DNA of 64,000 nt, taken from the NCBI RefSeq assembly GCF_007993065.1, contig NZ_VOPL01000001.1:620001-684000 (forward strand), written 5' to 3'. The notes beneath the pieces were generated by a model that saw nothing but the letters and a program-made list of their open reading frames with translations, ran no database searches and was not told where the DNA came from. Below, one piece after another: positions 1 through 9,359 of the stretch. Position 1 is the first letter of the stretch. Each line of letters starts with the position of its first letter. Both the position numbers and the translations under genes were made by a program. This DNA is from Paracoccus aurantiacus (lineage in GTDB: Bacteria; Pseudomonadota; Alphaproteobacteria; Rhodobacterales; Rhodobacteraceae).

Positions 1-1006
1 CGTCCGAGGCCATGTCGAACGGATGCGCGACCCATGCGAAATACGCCCCGACCGAGACAAGTTCCCATCCGGGAACGGACTGCATCGCCTCGCGCATCGC
101 ACGGCGCCTGTTCAGGATCTCGACCCGCTCTGCGGCGACCCAGTCGCTCATCTTGCGCAGCCCGTATTCCGCGCCGATCTGGCCGATCTGCGATGTCGAG
201 ATCGCAACCGTGTCCAGAAATTTCTCGATCTCGACCAGCCGCTCCGGGCCGGTGACAATAGCGCCGACGCGGTGTCCGGTCAGCCGGAACACCTTGGAGA
301 AGCTGTAAAGCTGGATCAGCGTCTCGTCCGCGCCATCGCGATTGCGCAGATCGTGCGGTGCGCCTTCGCGGCTGTCGAAATCCCGATAGGTCTCGTCAAC
401 GATCAGCGCGATGCCACGCGAGCGGGCAAGGTCGAAAAATGCGCTCAGCGTTTCGGCCGGATACTCTGCGCCGGTGGGATTGTTCGGACTGACAAGCACG
501 ATCGCCCGCGTTTTGTCTGTGATAAGCGCGGCGGCGTCTTGCGCACGCGGCACCATGCCCTGCCCGCATGCCAGCGGAACCGCCCTGATCCCCTGCATGG
601 CAAGCCACATCTTGTGGTTGAAATACCACGGCACGGGCACAATGACCTCGTCACCGGCCCCGGCAAGCGAGGTCATGGCCGCACAAAAGGCCTGATTGCA
701 GCCCTGTGTGATTGCGATATGTCCGGGTGTCACGGGCGCATCATAAAAGCGCTGCCAGCTTTGCGCGAGCGTTGCGCGCAGGTCGTCATTTCCCAGCACC
801 GGCCCGTAAAGATGCGCCTCTGGCCGGTTCAGCGCCGCGTCGGACATCACCCGGCGCAGGTCTTCGGGCGGCGGATCTACGGGTGCCGCCTGACTGACAT
901 TGATGAGGGGACGATCAGGCGGAAAGCTGGCCGAAGCAAGCCAGCGCCGCGCCTCCATCACGGGCGGGGAAAATGTGGCGGCAAGGGTGGGATTAACCGG
1001 TTTCAT
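1..1006 (-). CDS. Class I/II aminotransferase, C-terminal end cut by window edge
   Basis: This is a fold-type I PLP-dependent aminotransferase of the aspartate/aromatic group, and 335 residues are visible. The translation shows the conserved SPNNPTG segment, the DETYRDF stretch that holds the ring-binding Asp, and YSFSKVFRLTGHRVG with the Schiff-base Lys. The start ATG (1006-1004) overlaps the stop of the upstream gene in an ATGA tetranucleotide, so the two are translationally coupled. The substrate cannot be read from the sequence; an amino-acid or 2-oxo-acid transaminase acting in the cytosol is the family expectation. The gene runs off the left edge, so its C-terminus is missing here. Confidence 0.88.
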   Translation of the reverse strand, partial: MKPVNPTLAATFSPPVMEARRWLASASFPPDRPLINVSQAAPVDPPPEDLRRVMSDAALNRPEAHLYGPVLGNDDLRATLAQSWQRFYDAPVTPGHIAITQGCNQAFCAAMTSLAGAGDEVIVPVPWYFNHKMWLAMQGIRAVPLACGQGMVPRAQDAAALITDKTRAIVLVSPNNPTGAEYPAETLSAFFDLARSRGIALIVDETYRDFDSREGAPHDLRNRDGADETLIQLYSFSKVFRLTGHRVGAIVTGPERLVEIEKFLDTVAISTSQIGQIGAEYGLRKMSDWVAAERVEILNRRRAMREAMQSVPGWELVSVGAYFAWVAHPFDMASD

Positions 1007-2277
1007 GGCAAGCTCGGCAAAGAGATGGTCGGAAGGCTCAGATCGGGGGCACCGGCGCGTGGGATGCCTGTTGCCGGTTGCGAAACCGGCGGCTCCGTTG
1101 CGGACCCGGCGGGTGCCGCCGCTGGTGCAGGGGGTGTCGAGGGCAGCACCATCTCGGGCGGCGGAAGCTGCGCGGTCTCCGCGCCAGCTGTTGGCGAGAC
1201 TGCGCGCGACGGCGCATCGTCGCGAGCTGCGGCAGATGCATCGGGCGCGACTGCATCTGACGCGGTATCGGCCTGCTCGGGCGGCTCCGGCACTGTTTCG
1301 CGGCGCGGGTCCGGTGTTTCCAGCGCGGGCGGCGCGGGCCGTGAATTCTGCGCAGGCGCATCCGGCGTCGAAGCGGGTAACGAGGCTTGCTGCGTGGCCC
1401 CTGCCTCTGGCGGGTCAGCCTCGCCCTGAACGGTGGTCGTCTGCGTCGCCGGCGCGGCGGGGCTGACGCCATCGACATTCGCGGCCTCTGGCAAGACCGG
1501 TGCGCCGGGGCGCTGCACGCTTGCCCGCTCGGGAACGCGCTCGGTCGAGGGCAGATCGGCCCCCGCTTCCTCGATCAGCGGCACAGGCGCGGCGCGAGAG
1601 GCAAGCGCAGGCCCGGCATCCTGACCGGGGTCAGCCACGCGGCCGGGATTCGCGCGGGTCGAGGGCGGATCGACCGTAACGGCCGGTGGCGTCGGATCGC
1701 TGCGCGTTTCTTCCGTGGGTTGCGGACTGACCGCCTCGCTTTGCGGCTGGGGACGTGCGGCCGTCGCGGTCGAGGGTGTCGGGCTCGGCTCTGTCTCGGG
1801 CGCGGCCACAATCGGCGCTTCGGCGACTGTCAGGCTTTCATCGGTCGCTCCCGCGCCGGGCGCAGTCGGCGGAATATCCTCGGCGCGCGCAAATTCAGAA
1901 CCGGGCGGTGGCGACATGCGCGTCGTTTCCACCGCCGGAGAGATCGCGGCCTCTGCTGCGGGCGCGGCGGGCGTATCAGGGGATGCCGACCCATCGGCGG
2001 GGTTAGCCGGACGTGTCGCGGCTGTCTGCGACACGCCGCCTTCGTCACCGGGCGCGGCATCACGCGCCGGCTCCGTAGCCCCGGCAGCGGTATCGCTTTC
2101 GACCTCTGCACGCGGCGCCACTGAAGGGGTCACGTCCTGCCCCGAGACGGGGACCGGAGCGCGAACCGAATCGCCGGTCGGTGCCAGCGGTAGGGCAAGT
2201 GACACGGCCGCAAGTGCAGCCGCGCCGACCAGCCCGCCATGCAGCGCACCCCGTCCAAATCCGTCCGCCTTTGTCAT
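1003..2277 (-). CDS. Ala/Pro-rich single-TM hypothetical protein
   Basis: I do not recognise a catalytic domain. From the preferred ATG at 2277 the protein has about 424 residues: a short basic N-terminus, one hydrophobic segment (about residues 11-33, GALHGGLVGAAALAAVSLAL), then almost 400 residues of low-complexity Ala/Pro/Glu/Thr sequence ending in a Leu/Pro-rich tail. An ATG 54 bases upstream (2331) is in frame but puts 18 polar residues before the membrane anchor, so I prefer 2277. The arrangement resembles the anchor-plus-linker half of Rhodobacterales divergent polysaccharide deacetylases, but no deacetylase domain follows. It overlaps the aminotransferase by 4 bp. It is probably a cell-envelope spacer protein. 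Confidence 0.6.
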   Translation of the reverse strand: MTKADGFGRGALHGGLVGAAALAAVSLALPLAPTGDSVRAPVPVSGQDVTPSVAPRAEVESDTAAGATEPARDAAPGDEGGVSQTAATRPANPADGSASPDTPAAPAAEAAISPAVETTRMSPPPGSEFARAEDIPPTAPGAGATDESLTVAEAPIVAAPETEPSPTPSTATAARPQPQSEAVSPQPTEETRSDPTPPAVTVDPPSTRANPGRVADPGQDAGPALASRAAPVPLIEEAGADLPSTERVPERASVQRPGAPVLPEAANVDGVSPAAPATQTTTVQGEADPPEAGATQQASLPASTPDAPAQNSRPAPPALETPDPRRETVPEPPEQADTASDAVAPDASAAARDDAPSRAVSPTAGAETAQLPPPEMVLPSTPPAPAAAPAGSATEPPVSQPATGIPRAGAPDLSLPTISLPSLP

Positions 2278-2380
2278 TGCTGCCCCATTCGTGACGCGCG
2301 ACGGCTTGCCCCGCCGCGCCATTTCGCACATCTATAAGACCTGATCCTTCCGGGTTCACCCCATTTCGCGACAGACTGAC

Positions 2381-2971
2381 ATGATCCTGCTTATCGACAA
2401 TTACGACAGCTTCACCTGGAACCTCGTCCATTACCTCGGCGAAGAAGGTGCTGATGTGAAGGTCTGGCGCAACGACGCCCTGACTGTTGACGAGGCATTG
2501 GCGATGCGTCCTGACGGTATCGTGATCTCGCCCGGTCCCTGCGATCCGGCACAGGCTGGCATCTGCGTACCGCTGATCCGCGCGGTTGCAGAGCGTGGCG
2601 ATATTCCGCTTTTCGGCGTCTGCCTTGGCCATCAGGCCATAGGAGAGGCGTTTGGCGGGCGCATCACGCGCGCCGACCGGATTCTGCATGGCAAGGTCGA
2701 TGACGTGATCCATGACGGCACCGGCATATTCTCTGCCCTGCCCTCGCCGCTGAAGGCCACGCGCTACCACTCGCTGACCATCGCGCCCGACAGCCTTCCG
2801 AACGTGTTACGGGTGACGGCGCGCGCCGGGGACGGCACGATCATGGGGGTGATCCACAACGATCTGCCAATCGAGGGTGTCCAGTTTCACCCCGAATCCA
2901 TCGCGTCGGAACATGGTCATGCCATGATCCGCAACTTTCTCAGCCGCTGCCGAAAGCCCGTGACCGCATGA
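2381..2971 (+). CDS. trpG: Anthranilate synthase component II (glutamine amidotransferase)
   Basis: TrpG supplies ammonia from glutamine to TrpE for anthranilate synthesis, the first step of tryptophan biosynthesis. The 196-residue length is normal for the class I amidotransferase domain alone. The catalytic Cys81 lies in [11 protein letters not shown] and the partner His170/Glu172 in VQFHPES. It heads a run of coupled genes and its stop overlaps trpD by 4 bp. TrpE is not in the window and must be encoded elsewhere. An alternative role with PabB (PabA function) is possible, as one subunit often serves both, but the trpD and trpC neighbours favour tryptophan. Confidence 0.95.
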   Translation: MILLIDNYDSFTWNLVHYLGEEGADVKVWRNDALTVDEALAMRPDGIVISPGPCDPAQAGICVPLIRAVAERGDIPLFGVCLGHQAIGEAFGGRITRADRILHGKVDDVIHDGTGIFSALPSPLKATRYHSLTIAPDSLPNVLRVTARAGDGTIMGVIHNDLPIEGVQFHPESIASEHGHAMIRNFLSRCRKPVTA

Positions 2972-3993
2972 CCACCGATATTCGCCCGCTAATCGGGCTG
3001 GCCGCCGAACGCCCCCTGACCCAGGGAGAGGCCTCCGACGCCTTCGCGGCGCTGTTCGAGGGCGCGGCGACCCCGGCCCAGATCGGTGGGTTGCTGATGG
3101 CGATGCGCGTTCGCGGCGAAACGGTGGACGAAATGGCCGCCGCGACCGGGGCGATGCGCGCGCGCATGAATCGCATAACCGCCCCGCAGGGCGCGGTCGA
3201 TATCGTCGGGACGGGCGGCGACGGGCGCAAGACCTTGAACATTTCGACCGCCGCGGCGCTTGTCGTGGCCGGTGCCGATGTGCCCGTCGCAAAGCATGGC
3301 AACAAGGCGCTGTCGTCCAGATCCGGCTCTGCCGATGCGCTGACAGAGCTTGGCATCAATATCATGGCGACCCCCGCCCAATCGCAGCAGGCCCTGAACG
3401 ATGCCGGCCTGTGCTTCATGATGGCCCCGGTTCATCATCCTGCGATGCGCCATGTCGGACCCGCGCGGGCCGAACTCGGCACCCGCACGATCTTCAATCT
3501 TCTGGGCCCGATGACGAACCCTGCCGGCGTGAAGCGCCAGTTGACCGGCGCGTTTGACACGGCGTGGTGCCGCCCGATGGCCGAAACGCTGCGCGAGATG
3601 GGCTCGGAACATGTTTGGCTGGTTCATGGCAGCGACGGGACGGATGAGCTGGCGATTTCGGGCGACAGTTTCGTTGTCGAAATGAAAGACGGCGAGATCC
3701 GCGAATTCACCGTTGCGCCAGAAGATGCGGGACTTCCCCGCCACGATTTCGACGGGATCATCGGCGGAGATGCCGCCCATAATGCGGCCGCCGCGCGCGC
3801 GATTCTGGATGGGGCGCATAACGCATATCGCGATGCCGTGATCCTGAATGCTGCGGCCGCCCTGCTGATCGCGGGGCGTGCGGGCGATCTGCGCGAGGGC
3901 GCGGCAATCGCCGCCGAAAGCCTCGATTCAGGTGCCGCCAAAGCCAAGCTTGCCGCGCTTGCTGCCGCCGTGCCCCCGGCAGAAACCGCATGA
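2968..3993 (+). CDS. trpD: Anthranilate phosphoribosyltransferase
   Basis: TrpD joins anthranilate to PRPP, the second step of tryptophan synthesis. The 341-residue protein carries the PRPP-binding VGTGGDG loop (residues 80-86) and the [15 protein letters not shown] segment (109-123) that binds Mg and PRPP in this family. Its start ATG lies in the stop of trpG (ATGA) and its own stop overlaps the next gene, ung, the same way. The size is typical for the free-standing enzyme, with no fusion to trpG. Confidence 0.97.
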   Translation: MTTDIRPLIGLAAERPLTQGEASDAFAALFEGAATPAQIGGLLMAMRVRGETVDEMAAATGAMRARMNRITAPQGAVDIVGTGGDGRKTLNISTAAALVVAGADVPVAKHGNKALSSRSGSADALTELGINIMATPAQSQQALNDAGLCFMMAPVHHPAMRHVGPARAELGTRTIFNLLGPMTNPAGVKRQLTGAFDTAWCRPMAETLREMGSEHVWLVHGSDGTDELAISGDSFVVEMKDGEIREFTVAPEDAGLPRHDFDGIIGGDAAHNAAAARAILDGAHNAYRDAVILNAAAALLIAGRAGDLREGAAIAAESLDSGAAKAKLAALAAAVPPAETA

Positions 3994-4649
3994 CGCCACC
4001 CGAAGCCTGGACGGGCCTGCCGTTTTTCAGCCGCGACTGGCCCGACATACGGCGGAAGCTTGACGAAACAGACTTTTTGCCCGGTCCCGCCGCGGTCTTT
4101 CGCGCCCTCGACATGGTGCAGCCCGATCAGGCGCGCGTGGTGATTCTGGGACAGGACCCCTATCCGACGCCGGGACATGCCGACGGACTGGCATTTTCCG
4201 TAACGCCAGAAACACCGTTGCCGCGATCTTTACGTAACATTTTCAAAGAACTTCAGGACGATGTTCATGGAGTCCCGCCAAGCGGTGATCTGTCGGGATG
4301 GGCGCGTCAGGGTGTGCTGCTGCTGAACACGTCACTGTCGGTTCTGCCCGGCGTTGCGGGGGCGCATGCGAAATGGGGCTGGGACCGCCTCGCCCGCGAA
4401 GTGGTCGCCGAGGCGCAGCGCCACCGCCCGCTTGCCTTCCTGCTCTGGGGGGCAAATGCGCAGAAAGCGCTGGCGGGCCTGCCGCGCGCCGAGGATCTGC
4501 TAATCGCAACCGCGCATCCCTCGCCATTATCGGCGCGACGCGGGTTCTTCGGCTCGCATCCGTTCAGCCGCATCAATGAATGGCTTGAAACACACGATGA
4601 GGCCCCGATCGACTGGGCATTATCCGGGGACGCGCCGTCGCGCGGATGA
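3990..4649 (+). CDS. ung: Uracil-DNA glycosylase, family 1
   Basis: Ung removes uracil from DNA to start base excision repair. The 219-residue protein has the water-activating loop GQDPYP (catalytic Asp56) and the C-terminal [14 protein letters not shown] minor-groove loop with His176. The usual His after GQDPY is Pro here, a substitution I recall as common in alphaproteobacterial Ung. The start overlaps the trpD stop by 4 bp, so a DNA-repair gene is coupled inside the trp operon between trpD and trpC. The gap to trpC is 43 bp. Confidence 0.93.
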   Translation: MTPPEAWTGLPFFSRDWPDIRRKLDETDFLPGPAAVFRALDMVQPDQARVVILGQDPYPTPGHADGLAFSVTPETPLPRSLRNIFKELQDDVHGVPPSGDLSGWARQGVLLLNTSLSVLPGVAGAHAKWGWDRLAREVVAEAQRHRPLAFLLWGANAQKALAGLPRAEDLLIATAHPSPLSARRGFFGSHPFSRINEWLETHDEAPIDWALSGDAPSRG

Positions 4650-4692
4650 TTGCGGGCTTCCCTCGCACCGCGCCGGGGCTTATGGTCCGCCC

Positions 4693-5481
4693 ATGACCAT
4701 TCTGGACAAGATCAAAAGCTACAAGCTCGACGAAATCGCGGCCGCGAAGGCAGAGCGCCCGCTTTCGGAAATCGAGAGCATCGCGCGTGCCGAAAGTGCG
4801 CCGCGCGGATTCGCCAATGCGCTTGGTGCCAAGGCCGTGACAGGCTATGGGCTTATCGCTGAAATCAAGAAGGCAAGCCCGTCGCGCGGCCTTATCCGCG
4901 AAGATTTCGACCCACCTGCGCTGGCGCGGGCCTATCAGGCAGGCGGTGCGGCCTGCCTTTCGGTGCTGACTGACCGGCCCAGTTTTCAGGGGGCGCCGGA
5001 ATTCCTGACTGCCGCCCGCAATGCCTGCGATCTGCCGGTGTTGCGCAAGGATTTTCTGTACGACACCTATCAGGTCGCCGAGGCGCGAAGCTGGGGCGCA
5101 GATGCGATCCTGATCATCATGGCGTCTGTCGATGATACGCTTGCCGCCGAGCTGGAGGACGCCGCCGCAAGCTGGGGGATGGACGCGCTGATCGAGGTTC
5201 ACAACCGTGCGGAACTGGACCGAGCGCTGCGCCTGAAATCACCGCTTGTCGGGATAAACAACCGCAATCTCAAGACCTTCGAGCTTGATATTGCCGTGAC
5301 CGAGCATCTCGCACCGCTGATCCCCAAGGACCGCCACATCGTCTGTGAAAGCGGGCTTTTCGAGGTCGCGGATCTCGACCGTATGGCCCGCGCCGGCGCA
5401 AGACGTTTCCTGATCGGTGAAAGCCTCATGCGAAAGCAGGATGTCACCGCAGCGACCCGGCAGATCCTCGGTGCCGCATGA
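4693..5481 (+). CDS. trpC: Indole-3-glycerol phosphate synthase
   Basis: TrpC closes the indole ring in tryptophan synthesis. The 262-residue protein is a free-standing (beta/alpha)8 barrel with the family signatures [12 protein letters not shown] (phosphate and catalytic Lys), [23 protein letters not shown] and CESGL. The reading frame stays open upstream to 4576, but the segment before ATG 4693 shows no family similarity and overlaps ung, so I use 4693 ([11 protein letters not shown]). The stop overlaps moaC by 4 bp. Confidence 0.96.
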   Translation: MTILDKIKSYKLDEIAAAKAERPLSEIESIARAESAPRGFANALGAKAVTGYGLIAEIKKASPSRGLIREDFDPPALARAYQAGGAACLSVLTDRPSFQGAPEFLTAARNACDLPVLRKDFLYDTYQVAEARSWGADAILIIMASVDDTLAAELEDAAASWGMDALIEVHNRAELDRALRLKSPLVGINNRNLKTFELDIAVTEHLAPLIPKDRHIVCESGLFEVADLDRMARAGARRFLIGESLMRKQDVTAATRQILGAA

Positions 5482-5948
5482 GCCTGACGCATTTTGACCA
5501 GCAAGGTCAGGCACATATGGTCGATATATCAGATAAATCCGTGACTGACCGAGAGGCCGTCGCCGAGGGTGTCGTTCTTATGCGGCCCGAAACGCTGGCT
5601 CTCGCCGAAGGTGGCGCGGCGAAGGGCGATGTATTGGGCGTCGCGCGCATCGCCGGGATCATGGCCGCGAAGCGCACATCCGATCTTATTCCGCTTTGTC
5701 ACCCGCTGCCGATAACGCGCGTCGCGCTCGATCTCGTGCCTGACGCGGACTTGCCCGGAATTCGCGTGACCGCAAGGTTGCGGACGGCCGGCAAGACGGG
5801 GGTGGAGATGGAAGCCCTTACCGCCGTATCGGTGGCCTGCCTGACCATTTACGACATGCTCAAGGCGGCCGAGAAGGACATGCGCATCGACGGCATCCGC
5901 CTGCTGCGAAAGTCAGGCGGTAAATCAGGTGATTACGAGGCGAAATGA
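5478..5948 (+). CDS. moaC: Cyclic pyranopterin monophosphate synthase
   Basis: MoaC converts the MoaA product to cyclic pyranopterin monophosphate in molybdenum cofactor synthesis. The 156-residue length is typical. The signatures LCHPLPITR and [22 protein letters not shown] are both present, and the N-terminus ([17 protein letters not shown]) matches the family start. It overlaps trpC upstream and moeA downstream by 4 bp each, linking tryptophan and cofactor genes in one transcript. Confidence 0.97.
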   Translation: MSLTHFDQQGQAHMVDISDKSVTDREAVAEGVVLMRPETLALAEGGAAKGDVLGVARIAGIMAAKRTSDLIPLCHPLPITRVALDLVPDADLPGIRVTARLRTAGKTGVEMEALTAVSVACLTIYDMLKAAEKDMRIDGIRLLRKSGGKSGDYEAK

Positions 5949-7120
5949 TTACGGTTGACGAAGCGCTTGAATGCGTTCTTGCCCTTTCCGGTCCGCTTTC
6001 CACCGAAGAAGTGAAAGTTCAGGATGGGCTTGGTCGCGTGTTGAGCATGCCCGTGCGCGCAAGGCTGAGCCAGCCCCCCTTCGACGCCTCGGCGATGGAC
6101 GGGTACGCGATACGCCGCGACGAAATGGGCGAGACACTTCGCGTGGTTGGTGAATCCGCTGCCGGCCGGCCATGGGATGGCGATGCCGCGCCCGGAACAG
6201 CGGTGCGGATCTCGACAGGTGCGGCCGTTCCCGGCGCATATGATTGCGTGGTGATTCAGGAAAACGTGTCGCGACAGGGCGATGACATCCGCGTCACTGC
6301 CCCCCAGACAGGCGATAATATACGCCTCCATGCAACTGATTTTGCCGAAGGTTCCGAGTTTTTCCCGCGACGCCCGCTTACCCCGCGCGATTTGGGCCTG
6401 ATCGCGTCGATGAATGTCGCGCAGATCGCTGTCACGCGACGCCCGAAAGTCGTGATCCTGCCCGGCGGGGACGAGTTGGTGCCGCCCGGCAGCACGCCCG
6501 CCGCTGGCCAGATTGTCAGCTCGAACGACATCGCTATTGGCGCACTCGCGCGTCGAGAGGGGGCCGAGACAGTCATTCTGCCGATCGCCGGGGATTCAGA
6601 GGCTAGCCTGAAAGACAGTTTCGAGCGCGCGGCGGGCGCGGATCTGATCGTGACGATCGGCGGCGCATCTGTCGGCGATCACGACCTGATCGGCAAAGTA
6701 ACCGAAAACGCTGGTATGGAGCGCGCCTTCTACAAGATTGCCATGCGGCCCGGAAAACCGCTGATCGCCGGGAAGATCGGCGGCTCCGCAATGATTGGGC
6801 TGCCCGGAAACCCTGTGTCCGCGATGGTTTGCGCTGAAATATTCATTCGCCCCCTTATTCGCGCGATGCTGGGTCTGGGGCCAATATCGCGCCTGCGTCG
6901 CGCCGAGCTCGGCCGCGATCTGCCGCCCGAGGGCGACCGCCAGCATTACCTGCGCGCGGCGCTGTCGATGCGCGATGGCGTCCCCGTGATCACGCCGTTT
7001 GAAGATCAGGATTCCGCGCGCGTCGGGTTGCTGGCGCAGGCGGATGCCCTGCTTGTGCGGAAGCCGAATGACGGCCCGCGCAAAGCGGGGGAATACGTCG
7101 AATTCATTCCATTCGATTAA
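5945..7120 (+). CDS. moeA: Molybdopterin molybdenumtransferase
   Basis: MoeA inserts molybdate into adenylylated molybdopterin. The 391 residues contain the [10 protein letters not shown] motif (about residues 43-52), the [13 protein letters not shown] nucleotide/MPT loop of the MogA-like domain, and the [27 protein letters not shown] segment. The order of domains I-IV is normal. The gene is the last in the coupled trp-ung-moa run; a 92-bp gap with an SOS box separates it from lexA. Confidence 0.96.
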   Translation: MITVDEALECVLALSGPLSTEEVKVQDGLGRVLSMPVRARLSQPPFDASAMDGYAIRRDEMGETLRVVGESAAGRPWDGDAAPGTAVRISTGAAVPGAYDCVVIQENVSRQGDDIRVTAPQTGDNIRLHATDFAEGSEFFPRRPLTPRDLGLIASMNVAQIAVTRRPKVVILPGGDELVPPGSTPAAGQIVSSNDIAIGALARREGAETVILPIAGDSEASLKDSFERAAGADLIVTIGGASVGDHDLIGKVTENAGMERAFYKIAMRPGKPLIAGKIGGSAMIGLPGNPVSAMVCAEIFIRPLIRAMLGLGPISRLRRAELGRDLPPEGDRQHYLRAALSMRDGVPVITPFEDQDSARVGLLAQADALLVRKPNDGPRKAGEYVEFIPFD

Positions 7121-7175
7121 CCCGATTTTTACGCTTCTGCCCTCATTCTGTTGACCGGTATGGCAAGTTATGTCA

Positions 7176-7190
7176 GAACATTAATCGAAC
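7176..7190 (+). promoter_or_regulatory. LexA (SOS) box GAAC-N7-GAAC
   Basis: Two direct GAAC half-sites separated by seven bases (GAACATTAATCGAAC) lie 23 bp before the lexA start. This matches exactly the direct-repeat LexA operator known from Rhodobacter and other alphaproteobacteria. It predicts that LexA represses its own gene. A TTGACC hexamer at 7151-7156 could be part of the repressed promoter, but no good -10 is paired with it. Confidence 0.85.
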
Positions 7191-7212
7191 ACCGAAGCAA
7201 CAGGGCCAGAAC

Positions 7213-7905
7213 ATGCTGACGAAGAAACAGATCGAGCTGCTCGAGTTCATTCAGAAGCGAATGGCGCGTGACGGTGTTCCGCCCTCATTCGATGAAATGA
7301 AGGTTGCGCTTGATCTGCGGTCGAAATCCGGCATTCACCGCCTTGTCACCGCCCTGGAAGAACGCGGCTTCATCCGCCGGTTGCCGCACCGTGCGCGGGC
7401 ACTTGAAATTGTCCGCCTGCCCGAAACGCTCGCCGGCTCTGCCTCTGGATTTGCGCCCAAGGTTATCGAAGGCAATCGGCCCGCTGCCCCACCGCGCGGC
7501 GCAATGGATGTTCAGGCGCATGCGATGGAACTTCCGGTCATGGGCCGCATCGCCGCAGGCGTTCCGATCGAGGCGATTTCAGAAGTATCGCACCATATCT
7601 CGGTGCCCGGCAGCATGCTTTCGGGCCGCGAAAACCATTACGCGCTGGAGGTGAAGGGCGATTCGATGATCGAAGCCGGGATCAATGATGGCGATGTCGT
7701 GGTCATCCGTGAACAGGACAGCGCGCAAAACGGTGACATCGTGGTGGCCCTTGTTGATGAGCATGAGGCGACGCTGAAATATTATCGCCGCAAGGGCGCG
7801 ATGATCGCGCTTGAAGCCGCGAACCCGGCCTATGAGACGCGGATACTGCCGGAAGACAAAATCCGCGTTCAGGGCCGGCTCGTGGGGCTCATTCGCAGTT
7901 ACTGA
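7213..7905 (+). CDS. lexA: SOS repressor LexA
   Basis: LexA represses DNA-damage genes and self-cleaves when RecA filaments form. The 230-residue protein has an N-terminal winged helix (residues 1-65), a linker, and an S24 peptidase domain. The Ala115-Gly116 cleavage bond lies in [10 protein letters not shown], and the catalytic dyad is Ser151 (KGDSMIEAG) and Lys189 (EATLKYY). The gene is preceded by an alphaproteobacterial SOS box, so autoregulation is expected. It converges on the corC-type gene with a 39-bp gap. Confidence 0.97.
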   Translation: MLTKKQIELLEFIQKRMARDGVPPSFDEMKVALDLRSKSGIHRLVTALEERGFIRRLPHRARALEIVRLPETLAGSASGFAPKVIEGNRPAAPPRGAMDVQAHAMELPVMGRIAAGVPIEAISEVSHHISVPGSMLSGRENHYALEVKGDSMIEAGINDGDVVVIREQDSAQNGDIVVALVDEHEATLKYYRRKGAMIALEAANPAYETRILPEDKIRVQGRLVGLIRSY

Positions 7906-7944
7906 CCCGAAGCTGGCCGAATTCGCGCCGATATTTCCGGCCCG

Positions 7945-8874
7945 TCAGTTCGCGTCTGCCCTGACTTTATCGGACATCTGCGATGGCAGGCGCAAACGGA
8001 CGCGCTTGACGCGACGCGGGTCGGCGTCGACGATATCGAACTCCGCGCCAGAAACATGGGGGATCACCTCGCCCCTGACAGGCACCCGACCTACAAGCGT
8101 GAAGATCAGGCCGCCAAGCGTGTCGATCTCCTCTTCTTCGCCGGGGGCAAGCCGCAGGCCCGTCTCTCGCTCCAGTTCATCAAGCGGCGCACGCGCCTGA
8201 ATCAGCCACTGGCCGGGCTTTTCAGCCAGCCACAGGCCACCTTCCACCTCGTCATGCTCATCCTCGATCTCGCCGATCACCTGCTCGATCAGATCCTCGA
8301 TCGTGACAAGCCCATCGACGCCGCCATATTCGTCGATCACCAGCGCCATATGAATACGCTCTTTCTGCATCTGTTGCAGAAGCACGCCAATCGGCATGGA
8401 CGGCGGCACGTAAAGAAGCGGTCGCAGCATCGGGCGCAGGCTGAACTTGCCGCCCGGCTTACTGCCAAAGCCGTGCTTCAGCGCCAGATCCTTCAGATGG
8501 ACAAGTCCCATCGGGCTGTCCAATGTTCCCCTGAACACCGGTATTCGCGAGAAGCCATGCTCGCGAAACATATCCACCAGTTCGTCCAGCGTTGCAGTGA
8601 CCGGCGCGGCGACGATTTCGACCTTGGGGATCGCGACATCGTCGACCCGCATCCGACGCAGATTGACCATCCCCGGCACGACGGCATTCGGCGCGCTGGC
8701 ATCCATGTCTAAGCCAGCCTCCTCGCCGCCCGAAAAAGCCCCGAAAAGCCGCCCCAGAAAACCGCGTGAGGCTGGCAGATCGCGTCCCTCGCCGCCTACG
8801 CCGTCGGCCCATCCTGCTGGATCGGCCCCGACATCGGCGACGGGGGTGGGACTTCGGGATGGATCGCTGTTCAT
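7945..8874 (-). CDS. CorC/YbeX-type CBS-domain protein (hemolysin family)
   Basis: The 309-residue soluble protein has a variable, acidic N-terminus (1-65), a tandem CBS pair (about 75-200; MVNLRRMRVDDVAIPKVEI and IDEYGGVDGLVTIEDLIEQVIGEIEDEHD) and the C-terminal CorC_HlyC transporter-associated domain (about 210-295). Members bind adenosine nucleotides and are linked to Mg/Co efflux or ribosome maturation. The start ATG shares one base with the ybeY stop (TAATG). This matches the common ybeZ-ybeY-ybeX order. Confidence 0.9.
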   Translation of the reverse strand: MNSDPSRSPTPVADVGADPAGWADGVGGEGRDLPASRGFLGRLFGAFSGGEEAGLDMDASAPNAVVPGMVNLRRMRVDDVAIPKVEIVAAPVTATLDELVDMFREHGFSRIPVFRGTLDSPMGLVHLKDLALKHGFGSKPGGKFSLRPMLRPLLYVPPSMPIGVLLQQMQKERIHMALVIDEYGGVDGLVTIEDLIEQVIGEIEDEHDEVEGGLWLAEKPGQWLIQARAPLDELERETGLRLAPGEEEEIDTLGGLIFTLVGRVPVRGEVIPHVSGAEFDIVDADPRRVKRVRLRLPSQMSDKVRADAN

Positions 8875-9359
8875 TATGCCCTCTCCAGATAGGGGTCGTT
8901 AATGCCGAGTGGCAGAAGAATTTCGCGCTCTGCCGCTTCCATTGTCTCGGCATCAGCGTCGTTCAGATGGTCATAGCCCGCCAGATGTAAAATGGCATGG
9001 ACAAGAAGATGCGTCACATGAGCGTCAAACCGCTTGTCCTGCGCCTTCGCCTCGCGCTCGCAGGTTTCGAAGGCGATGGCGATATCGCCCAGTTCGTCGA
9101 TATCGGGGCGCGGCGGATGCGCGCCCGGCGCATGATCGACATGCTCGACTGTGGGCCATGACAACACATTCGTTGGTTGCGGCTTGTCGCGGAAATCGCG
9201 GTTCAGATCAGCGATGCGCGCATCGTCGCAGCCCATAACGACAATATCCGCATCCATCCCGAGCCATGAAAGTGTCGCGCGCCCTGCACGTTCGGCCAAC
9301 ATATCAAGCCCGGCAGCGGCCCATCTGTGGTCCTCGATGACAGTGTCGATCTCAGCCAT
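8874..9359 (-). CDS. ybeY: Endoribonuclease YbeY (16S rRNA maturation)
   Basis: YbeY is a Zn-dependent single-strand RNase needed for 16S rRNA 3' processing and ribosome quality control. The 161-residue protein has the H-x3-H-x5-H zinc motif with His121, His125 and His131 in HAILHLAGYDH, and the preceding GDIAIAFE strand. The frame is open to 9479, but ATG 9359 gives the normal family length and an 8-bp overlap with the upstream phoH stop, so I use it. Confidence 0.94.
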   Translation of the reverse strand: MAEIDTVIEDHRWAAAGLDMLAERAGRATLSWLGMDADIVVMGCDDARIADLNRDFRDKPQPTNVLSWPTVEHVDHAPGAHPPRPDIDELGDIAIAFETCEREAKAQDKRFDAHVTHLLVHAILHLAGYDHLNDADAETMEAAEREILLPLGINDPYLERA

